17,316 nt of DNA from Hyphomicrobiales bacterium (GTDB lineage Bacteria; Pseudomonadota; Alphaproteobacteria; Rhizobiales; Beijerinckiaceae). Below the pieces are notes generated by a model, which made no database searches, was not told the DNA's origin, and worked only from the letters and a program-made list of their open reading frames with translations. Positions 6,980 to 14,669 of this stretch are shown here, piece by piece. Made by a program: the position numbers and the translations under genes. The stretch's first letter is position 1. The number at the start of each line of letters is the position of its first letter. The stretch covers positions 1 through 17,316 of the forward strand of contig JAATEW010000180.1 in assembly GCA_015655535.1 (NCBI GenBank), written 5' to 3'.

Positions 6980-9418
6980 TTATCGCTCGGCGCGCTCGCG
7001 GGCGGGATCTGGCTCGTTCGTTTTCAACAGGGCGCCCAGTTTTTCGAGCCCGGCGATCGTGACGACGGGCGGCGCGGCGGCTGGCGCGATCTCGATTCCG
7101 GCCGCGGCAAAACGCTTGAAAATGTCGAAATAGAGATCGCTTTTAACGCTGCCGATCGTCGAGACATCCGCGACATAGGCGTAGAGTTCGAAATTCAATG
7201 CGCTCATCGTGATGCTTGTGAAAAAGACTTGCGGCGGCGGATCGGCTGCAACGAGCTTGTGCGCTTTCGCGACCGCGAGCAATGTCTCCTTCACCTTTTG
7301 CGGATCGGCGCCATGGCCGAGCGCGAGCGGTATGTTCAGGCGGCCGCCCCGGCTCGTTCGCACCCAGTTCTTCACGACGCCAGTGACGAGATTGGCATTG
7401 GGCACGATGACCAAAGCCCGGTCGAAGGTCTCGATCTCGGTCGCCCGGACATTGATCCGGCGCACCAATCCTTGCTCCTCGCCGACGACGATCCAATCGC
7501 CGACGCGGATGGCGCGCTCCCAAAGCAGGATCAGGCCCGACAGGAAATTATTGACGATGGTCTGAAGGCCGAAGCCGATGCCGACCGACAGAGCGCCGGC
7601 GACGATCGCGAGCCGCTCAAAACTCACGCCGACATAAGAGAGCGCGAGCAGTGTCGCCAAGATGAAGCCGAGATAGCCGAGGCTCGTTTTGATCGAATTG
7701 CGCAGGCCTATGTCGAGATTGGTCTGCGGCAGGAGGCGCGTGTCGAGCCAGCGCTGGATCACATGGGTCGCGCCATAGATGCCTGCGAAAATGATAAGCG
7801 CCGTCGCGACGGCCGACAGCGACAGCCTGACACCGCCGACCTGCACGCCGAAAAAGACGGCCTTGAGTCCGCTTGGCACATCGGCCGATTGAAGCCCCCA
7901 GGGAGCGAGAATCAACAGCGCCGCCAGGATGAACAGGACGGCGTGCGTGATGCCCGACAAGAGCACGCCGAAGAGACTGATCGATTTATGCTCGATCCCG
8001 ATATTGACGGCGAGAGCCTGACTGACCCGCGCCTCGGGATTCATGTTGGCCGCGATGAATTCCTCGATCAGCACGTTCAACATATAGAAAAACGCGACGA
8101 CACCGCTGACCCAGACTATCTGATCGGTGATGAAAGCGCCGAGCGCGACATAGCCGACGAATACCGAGACGACGATGGTCAGGACTACGGCCCAAGCGAA
8201 AATGCGCAAAATCCGGACCCAGCGATTGCCCATCGTGACAGGCGGACCCAGACATTCGTCGCCGGGCGCTTCCTCGGTGATCACGCCTCTCAAGGAGAAT
8301 CCGATCAGGATCGCAACGGTCAAAGCGCCGACGCCTCGCAAGGCGACGGAGACCGGCAGCGATGCCGCCACAATGTCGTTGAGCGATTCGAGCAAACGCG
8401 TGAGCGAGACGACAATCGCCACGCAAAGTGCCAGCCGCAGGATGCGCCAAGCCGTCGTGTCGTTGATTTGAGATAGACGCCAATTGGCCTGCGTCGGCGC
8501 AAAAAGTCCGCGTGTCACGCCAACTGCGAGCGCGATGCGGATGACGCCTATGCCAAGCGCATAAATGAAAGGCTGCAACCTGTCATTGTCGAGTTCGAAA
8601 GTCTCGAACACAACGGCTATGGCGAACATGGCCGCGATCGGCAGGCCGAGGAAGCCAAGCGCAACCCGCCAGGCGGCAAGAATTTTCTGAAAGCGGCTCG
8701 GATTGGCAATCTGCGGCGATCGCGACAGCACGGCCCTGGACAGCCGTCCAAGCGGCCAGGAGAGAACGAGGATCAGGGCGACAAGGCTCCAAAAGGCCGG
8801 CATGCGCCAACCCTCGAGGTGCATGTTGAGGCCGAAGATCCAATCGGCGAAGACGTCCCGCGCATTGCCGAGATCGTGCGGCAGTTCCTCGATCACCTTG
8901 AGCCATAGAGAGGGGCTGGCAATGCCGGTGGTCGATTGAAACAAAAGCCGGGTGAAGAGCAGATGCCGCCGTGTCGCGATCCGGTTGACCGTCTGATCGG
9001 CTTGCACGGCAAGCAGTTTCGCTCGTTTGATCAGCTCGTCGGTTTGATTATAGGTTTCCTGCTGCGTCTGACGCTCGGCCGTCACCGCGGGACTTTCGGG
9101 CGGCGCCTTGTCGTCGGGTTTGGGGCCGAGCTGATCGAGGCGCGTCTTGGCCGCGGCGAGTGCCGGGCCGAGCCGCTCGATGACCATCTGCAATTCGGCT
9201 GAAATGGGCTCTGTCTGTTTGCGCAGATCGGCGAGCGCGGCATCGGCGAGCGCGGGGTTCTGCAAATCGGTTTCGATCGCCTGCAAGGCGGTATTGAGCC
9301 GATCGATCCGCTGCGGAATGGGCTCGGGCGCTGCCTTCGGCGATTCGTCGGCGTGAACCGAGATCGAAACAGATAGAAAGAGGGCGATGCAAAGCCAGCG
9401 GACGAAATTATGAATCAA
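6980..9418 (-). CDS. Large MscS-family mechanosensitive ion channel with periplasmic N-domain
   Basis: The protein has 812 residues and belongs to the large MscS/MscK-like class. A signal peptide (residues 1-23, cut after VHA) leads to a helical, coiled-coil-prone periplasmic region (about 30-190), resembling the DUF3772-type N-domain. About ten membrane helices follow from residue 205. The MscS core begins near 600, with the pore helix GALSVGIGFGLQTIVNN (608-624), then the beta domain (VGDWIVVG, residues 639-646, and VPNANLVTG, 672-680) and a cytoplasmic alpha/beta domain to about 785. Such channels release solutes on membrane tension during osmotic downshock. The start is a TTG (plus-strand CAA at 9416-9418): no ATG or GTG precedes the signal peptide, and a purine-rich GGGAAGAG lies just upstream. 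It is monocistronic here, convergent with the GT-C-like gene. Confidence 0.9.
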   Translation of the reverse strand: MIHNFVRWLCIALFLSVSISVHADESPKAAPEPIPQRIDRLNTALQAIETDLQNPALADAALADLRKQTEPISAELQMVIERLGPALAAAKTRLDQLGPKPDDKAPPESPAVTAERQTQQETYNQTDELIKRAKLLAVQADQTVNRIATRRHLLFTRLLFQSTTGIASPSLWLKVIEELPHDLGNARDVFADWIFGLNMHLEGWRMPAFWSLVALILVLSWPLGRLSRAVLSRSPQIANPSRFQKILAAWRVALGFLGLPIAAMFAIAVVFETFELDNDRLQPFIYALGIGVIRIALAVGVTRGLFAPTQANWRLSQINDTTAWRILRLALCVAIVVSLTRLLESLNDIVAASLPVSVALRGVGALTVAILIGFSLRGVITEEAPGDECLGPPVTMGNRWVRILRIFAWAVVLTIVVSVFVGYVALGAFITDQIVWVSGVVAFFYMLNVLIEEFIAANMNPEARVSQALAVNIGIEHKSISLFGVLLSGITHAVLFILAALLILAPWGLQSADVPSGLKAVFFGVQVGGVRLSLSAVATALIIFAGIYGATHVIQRWLDTRLLPQTNLDIGLRNSIKTSLGYLGFILATLLALSYVGVSFERLAIVAGALSVGIGFGLQTIVNNFLSGLILLWERAIRVGDWIVVGEEQGLVRRINVRATEIETFDRALVIVPNANLVTGVVKNWVRTSRGGRLNIPLALGHGADPQKVKETLLAVAKAHKLVAADPPPQVFFTSITMSALNFELYAYVADVSTIGSVKSDLYFDIFKRFAAAGIEIAPAAAPPVVTIAGLEKLGALLKTNEPDPARERAER

Positions 9419-9605
9419 GAGGCTCTTCCCTGGAGCTGCCGTCGGAAGTTTAGTTATCCACCGATCTCATATCACGTTGAGCTCACTGTAATGAAACTGC
9501 AAAATTTGTTAGTGTTTAGCGGGGCATGATTCCCGGATTATAAGACCTTACAAAGGCAATATCGTTTTTTCTTAGGCATCTACGAACCATTGAATCGAGT
9601 TCGAA
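9419..9605. promoter_or_regulatory. AT-rich divergent intergenic region with a possible promoter
   Basis: These 187 bases separate the divergent MscS-like and HEPN-like genes and must hold the promoters for both. Composition drops from GC-rich to AT-rich at about 9447. A TATAAG hexamer at 9539-9544 (five of six matches to the sigma70 -10 box) is preceded at 18-bp spacing by a poor -35 match, TTTAGC (9515-9520). It lies 62 bases upstream of the plus-strand start. I found no convincing operator, and no strong ribosome binding site next to ATG 9606. Confidence 0.28.
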
Positions 9606-10559
9606 ATGATCTTTGAAACTTACGCTCAACGCAAGCGCATGCATGCCCGTTCTGGCGAGGAGGATGTTTACGTTTATGACGAAGCGTCGGCGCACTTACG
9701 ACATCAGATATGCATGACTTTGGCAGAAGCTATAGGAGAATATTATGTGTTCTCCGGGGATGAGTTCCACAATCCGCCACACGCAAATGAATGGTGGGAA
9801 CAAATAGATCGTATATGCCGAAAGGAGATACAATCTTATCTTAAGTATGCGAATGAACGTAATTTAGCGGCTCGTTTTTTAAATTTCCTTACGGTCGTGC
9901 CCCACATAGACGACTTTCTTAGTGGAGTGGAACTTGGTTGTCTGGTTTTATCGCTCATCGACGACAGACATGATTTCAAAGAGAGGGCTGCACTTCAGAA
10001 GGCAGGTCCAGCGATTGAAGAAATCAATCAACGTTTCGTGCAGCACGGCGTTGGCTTCCAGTTTGAAAATCGACAAATTATTCGAATCGACTCGAAGCTC
10101 GTCCACGCAGAAATTATCAAGCCTGCGTTGAGTCTCTTAGCTGCATCAGATTTCGCAAAGGCGAACGCAGATTTCATGACAGCACATCGACATTACCGTG
10201 CGGGCGAATATAAAGACTCGATCACGGCCTCAAATAGGGCCTTCGAAAGCATGCTGAAAGCGATTTGCGATTTGGAAAAATGGGAATATGGCAAAGGCGA
10301 TAGAGCGCCTGAGCTAATATCGAAGGTCCGTAATAATGGCCTATTTACTCATGACTTTGATAAAAGCTTCGACGCTTATATAGCGATGCTTAAAACCGGG
10401 CTTCCTGCGGTTAGAAATGATGCTGGCGGCCATGGCGAAGGACTATTGGCGCCAGCCGTGACTGCGCAGATCGCCCGCTTTGCAATCAACCTGACTGCGT
10501 CCAATATCCTTTTACTTGGTGAGTCCTTCGACGCTTATAAAAAAGCACGAGGCCGCTAA
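9606..10559 (+). CDS. STM4504/CBY_0614-family protein with HEPN-like C-terminus, candidate defence RNase
   Basis: This is a 317-residue soluble protein. The N-terminus (IFETYAQRKRMHARSGEEDV) and the following YDEASAHLRHQI pattern resemble the AbiJ-type N-terminal module of the STM4504/CBY_0614 family, recognised from memory of that family. A helical middle follows. The C-terminal half has AFESMLKAICDLEKWEY (212-228) and PAVRNDAGGHGEG (267-279), the conserved R-N-x-x-G-G-H-G motif; Arg270 and His276 match an R-x(4-6)-H site of HEPN ribonucleases. HEPN proteins of this kind are associated with abortive infection and toxin-like RNA cleavage, but this family's activity is not established to my knowledge. 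Base composition is strikingly AT-rich: 9841-9900 has 23 G/C of 60, while neighbouring genes are strongly GC-rich. The gene stands alone, divergent from the channel gene and convergent with the SDR gene, which suggests horizontal acquisition. Confidence 0.75.
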   Translation: MIFETYAQRKRMHARSGEEDVYVYDEASAHLRHQICMTLAEAIGEYYVFSGDEFHNPPHANEWWEQIDRICRKEIQSYLKYANERNLAARFLNFLTVVPHIDDFLSGVELGCLVLSLIDDRHDFKERAALQKAGPAIEEINQRFVQHGVGFQFENRQIIRIDSKLVHAEIIKPALSLLAASDFAKANADFMTAHRHYRAGEYKDSITASNRAFESMLKAICDLEKWEYGKGDRAPELISKVRNNGLFTHDFDKSFDAYIAMLKTGLPAVRNDAGGHGEGLLAPAVTAQIARFAINLTASNILLLGESFDAYKKARGR

Positions 10560-10577
10560 CAGTTGCTAGTTAGCCGC
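10551..10577. terminator. Small inverted repeat between convergent stop codons
   Basis: GCTAAC (10555-10560) pairs with GTTAGC (10569-10574) across an 8-base loop, with two further pairs after one mismatch. The arms contain the stop codons of the HEPN-like gene (10557-10559) and the SDR gene (10570-10572), so the structure would form on transcripts of either strand. No T run follows, so terminator activity is doubtful. Confidence 0.2.
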
Positions 10578-11445
10578 GCCCCTCGCCGGCCTCCCACAGA
10601 GCTCGCAGCCCCTCGCGATAGGTTGGAAAAGCGAGAGACACGCCGAGCTCTTCCTTCAGCTTGCGGTTCGAGGCGCGCTTGTTTTCGGCATAGAAGCTGC
10701 GCGCGAGCGGCGTGAGATCGGCCTCGTCCACATCCTGCTCGGGTGGTGGCGTAATGCCCATCAGTTCGGCGGCGTAGGTTACGACATCTTGCGGCGGCGC
10801 GGGCTCGTCGTCGCTGACATTCCAGATCTGGCCTTTGCCCTCCTGCATCAGCGCGCTCGCGATCGTCAGCGCGACATCTTCCACATGAATGCGGTTGAAG
10901 ACCTGATCCGGCTTCACGATGCGCTTCGCCTTGCCCGCCGCCAGATTGGCGAGCGCATTGCGTTCGGGCCCATAGATCCCGGCAAGACGCAGGATATGCG
11001 TGGCTTTGTCCGCATCCTTGCCGATGGAAGCCCAGGCCTTCTCGGCCTGCAGGCGCGCCGTCGAGCGCGGGCTCGTAGGCGCCGGCAATCTGTCCTCGTC
11101 GACCCATGCGCCTTGCCGGTCGCCATAGACGCCGATCGTCGACAAATAGACGATGCGAAGCGGGCGGCGCAGGCCGGAGATAAGCCGGCCGAAACGCGCC
11201 AGCACCGGATCGGCCGATGTGCCCGGCGGAATCGAGACAAGCACGGCGTCCGTGCTTTTCAGATGGTCCGCGATGGCCGGGTCCTCATGGTCGGTATTGA
11301 AGACCAAGGGCTGCACATGCGTTTGGGCCAAGGCCTCCGCTTTATCGATGGATCTCACCGTGCCCGCGACATCGTCGAAAAGCTCGCCATAGCGATTGAT
11401 GAAATGAAGCGCACTATAGCCGAGGCCGAAGGCGAAGAGTTTCAT
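10570..11445 (-). CDS. SDR/NAD-dependent epimerase-like protein (YeeZ-type)
   Basis: The protein has 291 residues. FAFGLGYSA (5-13) forms a Rossmann nucleotide-binding turn, YLSTIGVYGD (100-109) is the strand carrying the conserved Ser/Thr of extended SDRs, and LRLAGIYGP (152-160) follows. The usual catalytic Y-x-x-x-K is not visible: the equivalent helix reads STARLQAEKAW, with R131 and E135 instead. This is typical of YeeZ-like proteins, whose reaction is unknown. ATG 11445 was chosen because it begins the Rossmann strand and overlaps the queG stop by four bases (ATGA on the minus strand), indicating translational coupling. Function beyond nucleotide binding cannot be assigned. It might be a binding protein or an atypical reductase rather than a classical dehydrogenase. 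Confidence 0.82.
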   Translation of the reverse strand: MKLFAFGLGYSALHFINRYGELFDDVAGTVRSIDKAEALAQTHVQPLVFNTDHEDPAIADHLKSTDAVLVSIPPGTSADPVLARFGRLISGLRRPLRIVYLSTIGVYGDRQGAWVDEDRLPAPTSPRSTARLQAEKAWASIGKDADKATHILRLAGIYGPERNALANLAAGKAKRIVKPDQVFNRIHVEDVALTIASALMQEGKGQIWNVSDDEPAPPQDVVTYAAELMGITPPPEQDVDEADLTPLARSFYAENKRASNRKLKEELGVSLAFPTYREGLRALWEAGEGRG

Positions 11446-12698
11446 GTTTTGGATGTCTCCTGCTTCCATTCGGCCAGAACCGAGGCGTCGTCTTCGCGGC
11501 CCAGCCAATGCTGTGCCAGACGCGCGGTTCTTTCCGGCGGGGCGAGCTGGCTAAGCGCCCAGACCGCCATGCCGCGCACCAGGGGCGACGCGTCGGCCAG
11601 CCTTGCTTCAATCAATGGCAGTATAGCTGAGTCGCCCGAATTTCCCGCAGCGATCAGGAGATTGCGCATGAAGCGCGAAAAGCCAATCCGCTTGATGGGG
11701 CTGCCAACAAAAAAGCTGCGGAATTTAGCCTCGTCAAAGGTCAGCCATTCCGCGATGGCGGGGCTTATCAGATCCGGTCGGGCCTGAAGCTTGGCCTCGC
11801 TCGCATCTTGCGCATATTTATTCCACGGGCAGACGGCCAGACAATCGTCGCATCCATAGACGCGGTTGCCGATGGCTTTTCTAAATTCGCGCGGAATAAA
11901 GCCCTTGTGCTCGATCGTGAGATAGGAAATGCAGCGCCGCGCATCGAGCACATAAGGCGCGGGAAAAGCCTTTGTCGGGCAGATGCCGAGACAGGCCTGG
12001 CAGGTGCCGCAACGATCGTCTTCGGCAGCATCCGCCTCGAGCGGCAGGTTCGTGAAGATCGCGCCGAGAAACAGCCAGGATCCATAGTCGCGCGAGACGA
12101 GATTGGTGTGCTTGCCTTGCCAGCCGAGACCGGCCTGTTGCGCCAGCGGCTTTTCCATTACCGGCGCGGTATCGACGAAGACTTTGACTTCCGCATCTTT
12201 TGTCTCGGCGCAAAGCCAGCCAGCGAGCAATTTGAGCCGCCCCTTGATGAGGTCATGATAGTCGCCGTTGCGCGCGTAGACCGACAGATTGGCGGTGCTT
12301 TTATCGTCGAGATTGGCGAGCGGATCCTCAGTGGGGCCATAATTCATGCCGAGCAGAATGATGCTTTTCACCTCGGGCCAGAGCTGCTTCGGATCGGACC
12401 GTCGCGCCTGCGTCTCGCCCATCCAATTCATGTCGCCGGCGGCGCCCGTGGCGAGCCATTGATCCAAGCGCAAACCAGCCTCGCCAAGCGAGCCCGGATC
12501 GGCGACACGGCAAAGCTCGAAGCCAAGCTCGCGCGCCTTGGCGGCAAGCGCGGCTTTGAAACCCGGCTCTAGAAATCGAGATCCGCGTAAACCTCCGCCG
12601 GAACGAAGCCCGGCAGCCGGTCCGCGAGGAGCGCGCGAAAGGCTGGACGCGATTTCACCCGCGCGTACCAATGCTTCGCCGTTTCGTCCTCGTCCCAT
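11442..12698 (-). CDS. queG: tRNA epoxyqueuosine(34) reductase QueG
   Basis: QueG reduces epoxyqueuosine to queuosine in the wobble position of GUN-anticodon tRNAs, using cobalamin and two [4Fe-4S] clusters. Numbered from ATG 12698 (418 residues), the marks are VFVDTAPVMEKPLAQQAG (173-190) with the conserved Asp176, GWQGKHTNL (192-200), the first ferredoxin motif CGTCQACLGICP (Cys230, 233, 236, 240), Cys256, the second motif CDDCLAVCP (Cys283, 286, 290), and C-terminal HEAT-like repeats (about 345-395). Recognisable homology begins only at about residue 46, giving a usual length of about 373. No ATG, GTG or TTG lies between residue 10 (TTG, 12671) and residue 46, so every canonical start overlaps the GST gene by at least about 100 bases. 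The start is therefore uncertain. The stop overlaps the SDR start. Confidence 0.93.
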   Translation of the reverse strand: MGRGRNGEALVRAGEIASSLSRAPRGPAAGLRSGGGLRGSRFLEPGFKAALAAKARELGFELCRVADPGSLGEAGLRLDQWLATGAAGDMNWMGETQARRSDPKQLWPEVKSIILLGMNYGPTEDPLANLDDKSTANLSVYARNGDYHDLIKGRLKLLAGWLCAETKDAEVKVFVDTAPVMEKPLAQQAGLGWQGKHTNLVSRDYGSWLFLGAIFTNLPLEADAAEDDRCGTCQACLGICPTKAFPAPYVLDARRCISYLTIEHKGFIPREFRKAIGNRVYGCDDCLAVCPWNKYAQDASEAKLQARPDLISPAIAEWLTFDEAKFRSFFVGSPIKRIGFSRFMRNLLIAAGNSGDSAILPLIEARLADASPLVRGMAVWALSQLAPPERTARLAQHWLGREDDASVLAEWKQETSKT

Positions 12699-13255
12699 GG
12701 CACGTCGCCCAGAAAATCCACCGAGGAAAGATGCGCCGCGGCCGCGAGATCGGCATAGGTCATGCGGTTGCCCGCGAGCCAGTTTCTATGGCCGATCAGA
12801 TAGCCGATATAGCGCAGGTGATACCAGATATTCGTGCGCGCCGCGCGGATGAGCTCCATATCCGGCGCACCGCCGCCCGCTACCCTTGGCATGAATCTCT
12901 TATAGATTTTCTCGGTCACAAGCCACTGCGAGACCTCGGCGAAGAATTTGTGATGAAACCAGTCGAGAAGGCGGCGCACTTCGACGCGCTCATAAGGCTC
13001 GTCCGGCATCAGGCGATGATCGCCCTGCCCGTAAACCTCATCGAAATATTCGGCGATCGTGGTGGCGCCCGGCACCACAGCGCCCGAATCCTCGATGAAA
13101 ACCGGAGTCTGCCCAGCTGGATTGAGAAGCAGAAATTCCTCGCGGCGCTCGAAGATCTTTTCTTCGATCAGCTCCGGCTCGACGCCAAATTCGCCAAGAA
13201 GAAGCCGGACGAAACGCGAATGCGGGCACAGCGGGTGATGATAAAGAATCGGCAT
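12569..13255 (-). CDS. Glutathione S-transferase family protein
   Basis: The protein has 228 residues with the usual two-part GST layout. A thioredoxin-like N-domain (about 1-80) begins MPILYHHPLCPHSRF, with a Cys10-Pro-His-Ser13 active-site-like motif, then NPAGQTPVF with the cis-proline position (Pro51), and the glutathione-contact segment ATTIAEYFDE. A helical C-domain (about 90-220) includes the N-capping motif NRMTYADLAAAAH. GSTs conjugate or reduce substrates with glutathione in the cytoplasm; the CPxS arrangement leans toward thiol-transfer chemistry (omega/beta-like) rather than Tyr/Ser-type conjugation. The ATG 13255 fits the family start. It is the first gene of the minus-strand cluster with queG and the SDR gene, and its last 100-130 bases are shared with the apparent queG frame. 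Confidence 0.9.
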   Translation of the reverse strand: MPILYHHPLCPHSRFVRLLLGEFGVEPELIEEKIFERREEFLLLNPAGQTPVFIEDSGAVVPGATTIAEYFDEVYGQGDHRLMPDEPYERVEVRRLLDWFHHKFFAEVSQWLVTEKIYKRFMPRVAGGGAPDMELIRAARTNIWYHLRYIGYLIGHRNWLAGNRMTYADLAAAAHLSSVDFLGDVPWDEDETAKHWYARVKSRPAFRALLADRLPGFVPAEVYADLDF

Positions 13256-13460
13256 CTGGTGCGGTGTACGGGAGGCTTATGGAAGAAGCAAACGTCGATT
13301 GCTCAAGACATGAGAAGCTATGTGCGAGCTGGCCTTCATGGTTACGGAATTCTAAAGCCACGCCAGACTGTGAGCGTCATCGTACCCTCCGCCGAAGAGA
13401 GGATGGGATAAATATTCCCGCTTTGTTCCCAGGCTCTGGAGAATCGTTTAATATGCGCGC
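13256..13460. other. Divergent intergenic region between GST and rmuC
   Basis: This 205-base spacer separates the divergent GST and rmuC genes and should contain both promoters. I see no convincing -10/-35 pair, inverted repeat or small gene. The GGAG at 13438-13441 is 19 bases from the rmuC ATG, too far to be an ordinary ribosome binding site. Confidence 0.4.
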
Positions 13461-14669
13461 ATGGATCATGCGCTCTCCACCTTTCTCGGCTTCCGGCTCT
13501 TCAATGTGCCGATCACATTATTTCATGTGGTAGCGGCGGGCCTCATCGCCGCTTCCGTCATCACTTTGCTTTTGATTGTGAGTTTTCTCGGGTTGCTCCG
13601 CGCCCGCAAAGAGCGGCGCGAGGCGGCTTTGATCGAGGCCGCGCGCCAGCAGGACATGGACGATAAAATGGCCGAGATTGCGCGCCAGGGCGCGGAACTC
13701 ACCGGCCGTCTGCGTGCGATGAGCGAACATCTGGGTTCGCGCCAGGCCGATCTCGCACGACTCGTCTCCGAACGGCTCGACAATGTCAGCCATCGCATGG
13801 GGCAGAATCTCGAAGCCTCGAGCCAGACCACGGGCGAGCATCTGACCAAGCTCAACGAGCGGCTCGCCGTCATAGACGCGGCGCAGGCGCGCCTGACCGG
13901 CCTCACGCAAGAAGTCGTCAGCCTGAAAGATATTCTCGCCAACAAGCAATCGCGCGGCGCTTTCGGCCAGGGCCGGATGGAGGCGATCATCCGCGATTGC
14001 CTGCCGGCATCGGCCTTCGAATTTCAATATACGTTGTCGAATCGTAACCGGCCCGATTGCATCATCCGCCTGCCGGGCGATGAGCGCGTCATGGTGGTCG
14101 ATGCGAAATTTCCGCTCGAATCCTTCACCTTGTTGAAAGATGCCTCCGGCGAAGAGGCCCTAAAACAGGCGCAAGCCCGCGTGCGCGGCGACGTCGGCAA
14201 ACATATCAAGGATATTGCCGAGAAATATTTCGTGCCCGGCGAGACACAGGATATCGCCGTGCTCTTCGTGCCGTCGGAATCGCTTTATGCGGATTTGAAC
14301 GAGCATTTCGAGGATCTGATTCAAAAAGCGCATAAGGCCCGCATCATCATCGTCTCGCCTTCGCTTTTGATGATGGCGGTGCAGGTGATGCAGGCGATCG
14401 TGCGCGACGCGCGCGTGCGCGAACAGGCGCATCTCATCCAGGACGAAGTGCAGCTGCTTGTCGAAGACGTCGGACGGCTCCGCACCCGCGTCGCCAAGCT
14501 CGATGCGCATTTCCGCCAGGCGCAAGAGGACATCGGGCAGATCACGACCTCTGCCGATAAGATCACCAAGCGCGGCGAACGGATCGACCTTCTGGATTTC
14601 TCCGATCCCGCCGAGGCACCGAAGCAGAGCGATCTTCTCGCGGCCTCTCTCATCAAGGCGGCGGAATAA
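13461..14669 (+). CDS. rmuC: DNA recombination protein RmuC
   Basis: The protein has 402 residues. One membrane helix (about 20-46) is followed by a coiled-coil region (about 50-160) and the RmuC domain (about 165-385). Family marks are GRMEAIIRD (171-179), RPDCIIRLPG and MVVDAKFPLESF (211-222); the PD...DAK spacing fits a PD-(D/E)xK nuclease-like core. Further marks are LFVPSESLYADL (268-279) and IVSPSLLMMAVQ (297-308). In E. coli RmuC suppresses inversions at short inverted repeats; the nuclease role is inferred from the fold. ATG 13461 gives the expected short N-terminus before the helix. The next gene, a transporter, begins with TTG directly after the stop, so the two are probably co-transcribed, although their jobs appear unrelated. 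Confidence 0.93.
   Translation: MDHALSTFLGFRLFNVPITLFHVVAAGLIAASVITLLLIVSFLGLLRARKERREAALIEAARQQDMDDKMAEIARQGAELTGRLRAMSEHLGSRQADLARLVSERLDNVSHRMGQNLEASSQTTGEHLTKLNERLAVIDAAQARLTGLTQEVVSLKDILANKQSRGAFGQGRMEAIIRDCLPASAFEFQYTLSNRNRPDCIIRLPGDERVMVVDAKFPLESFTLLKDASGEEALKQAQARVRGDVGKHIKDIAEKYFVPGETQDIAVLFVPSESLYADLNEHFEDLIQKAHKARIIIVSPSLLMMAVQVMQAIVRDARVREQAHLIQDEVQLLVEDVGRLRTRVAKLDAHFRQAQEDIGQITTSADKITKRGERIDLLDFSDPAEAPKQSDLLAASLIKAAE

Noticed and set aside
7229..8476. 415-residue plus-strand open frame inside the MscS-like gene
   Set aside because: Low-complexity Asp/Arg/Gln-rich translation antisense to a strongly supported channel gene; typical of a GC-rich shadow frame.
10789..11787. 332-residue plus-strand open frame opposite the SDR and queG genes
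   Set aside because: It spans two well-supported opposite-strand genes, has no recognisable domain and is Arg/Ala-rich like other shadows.
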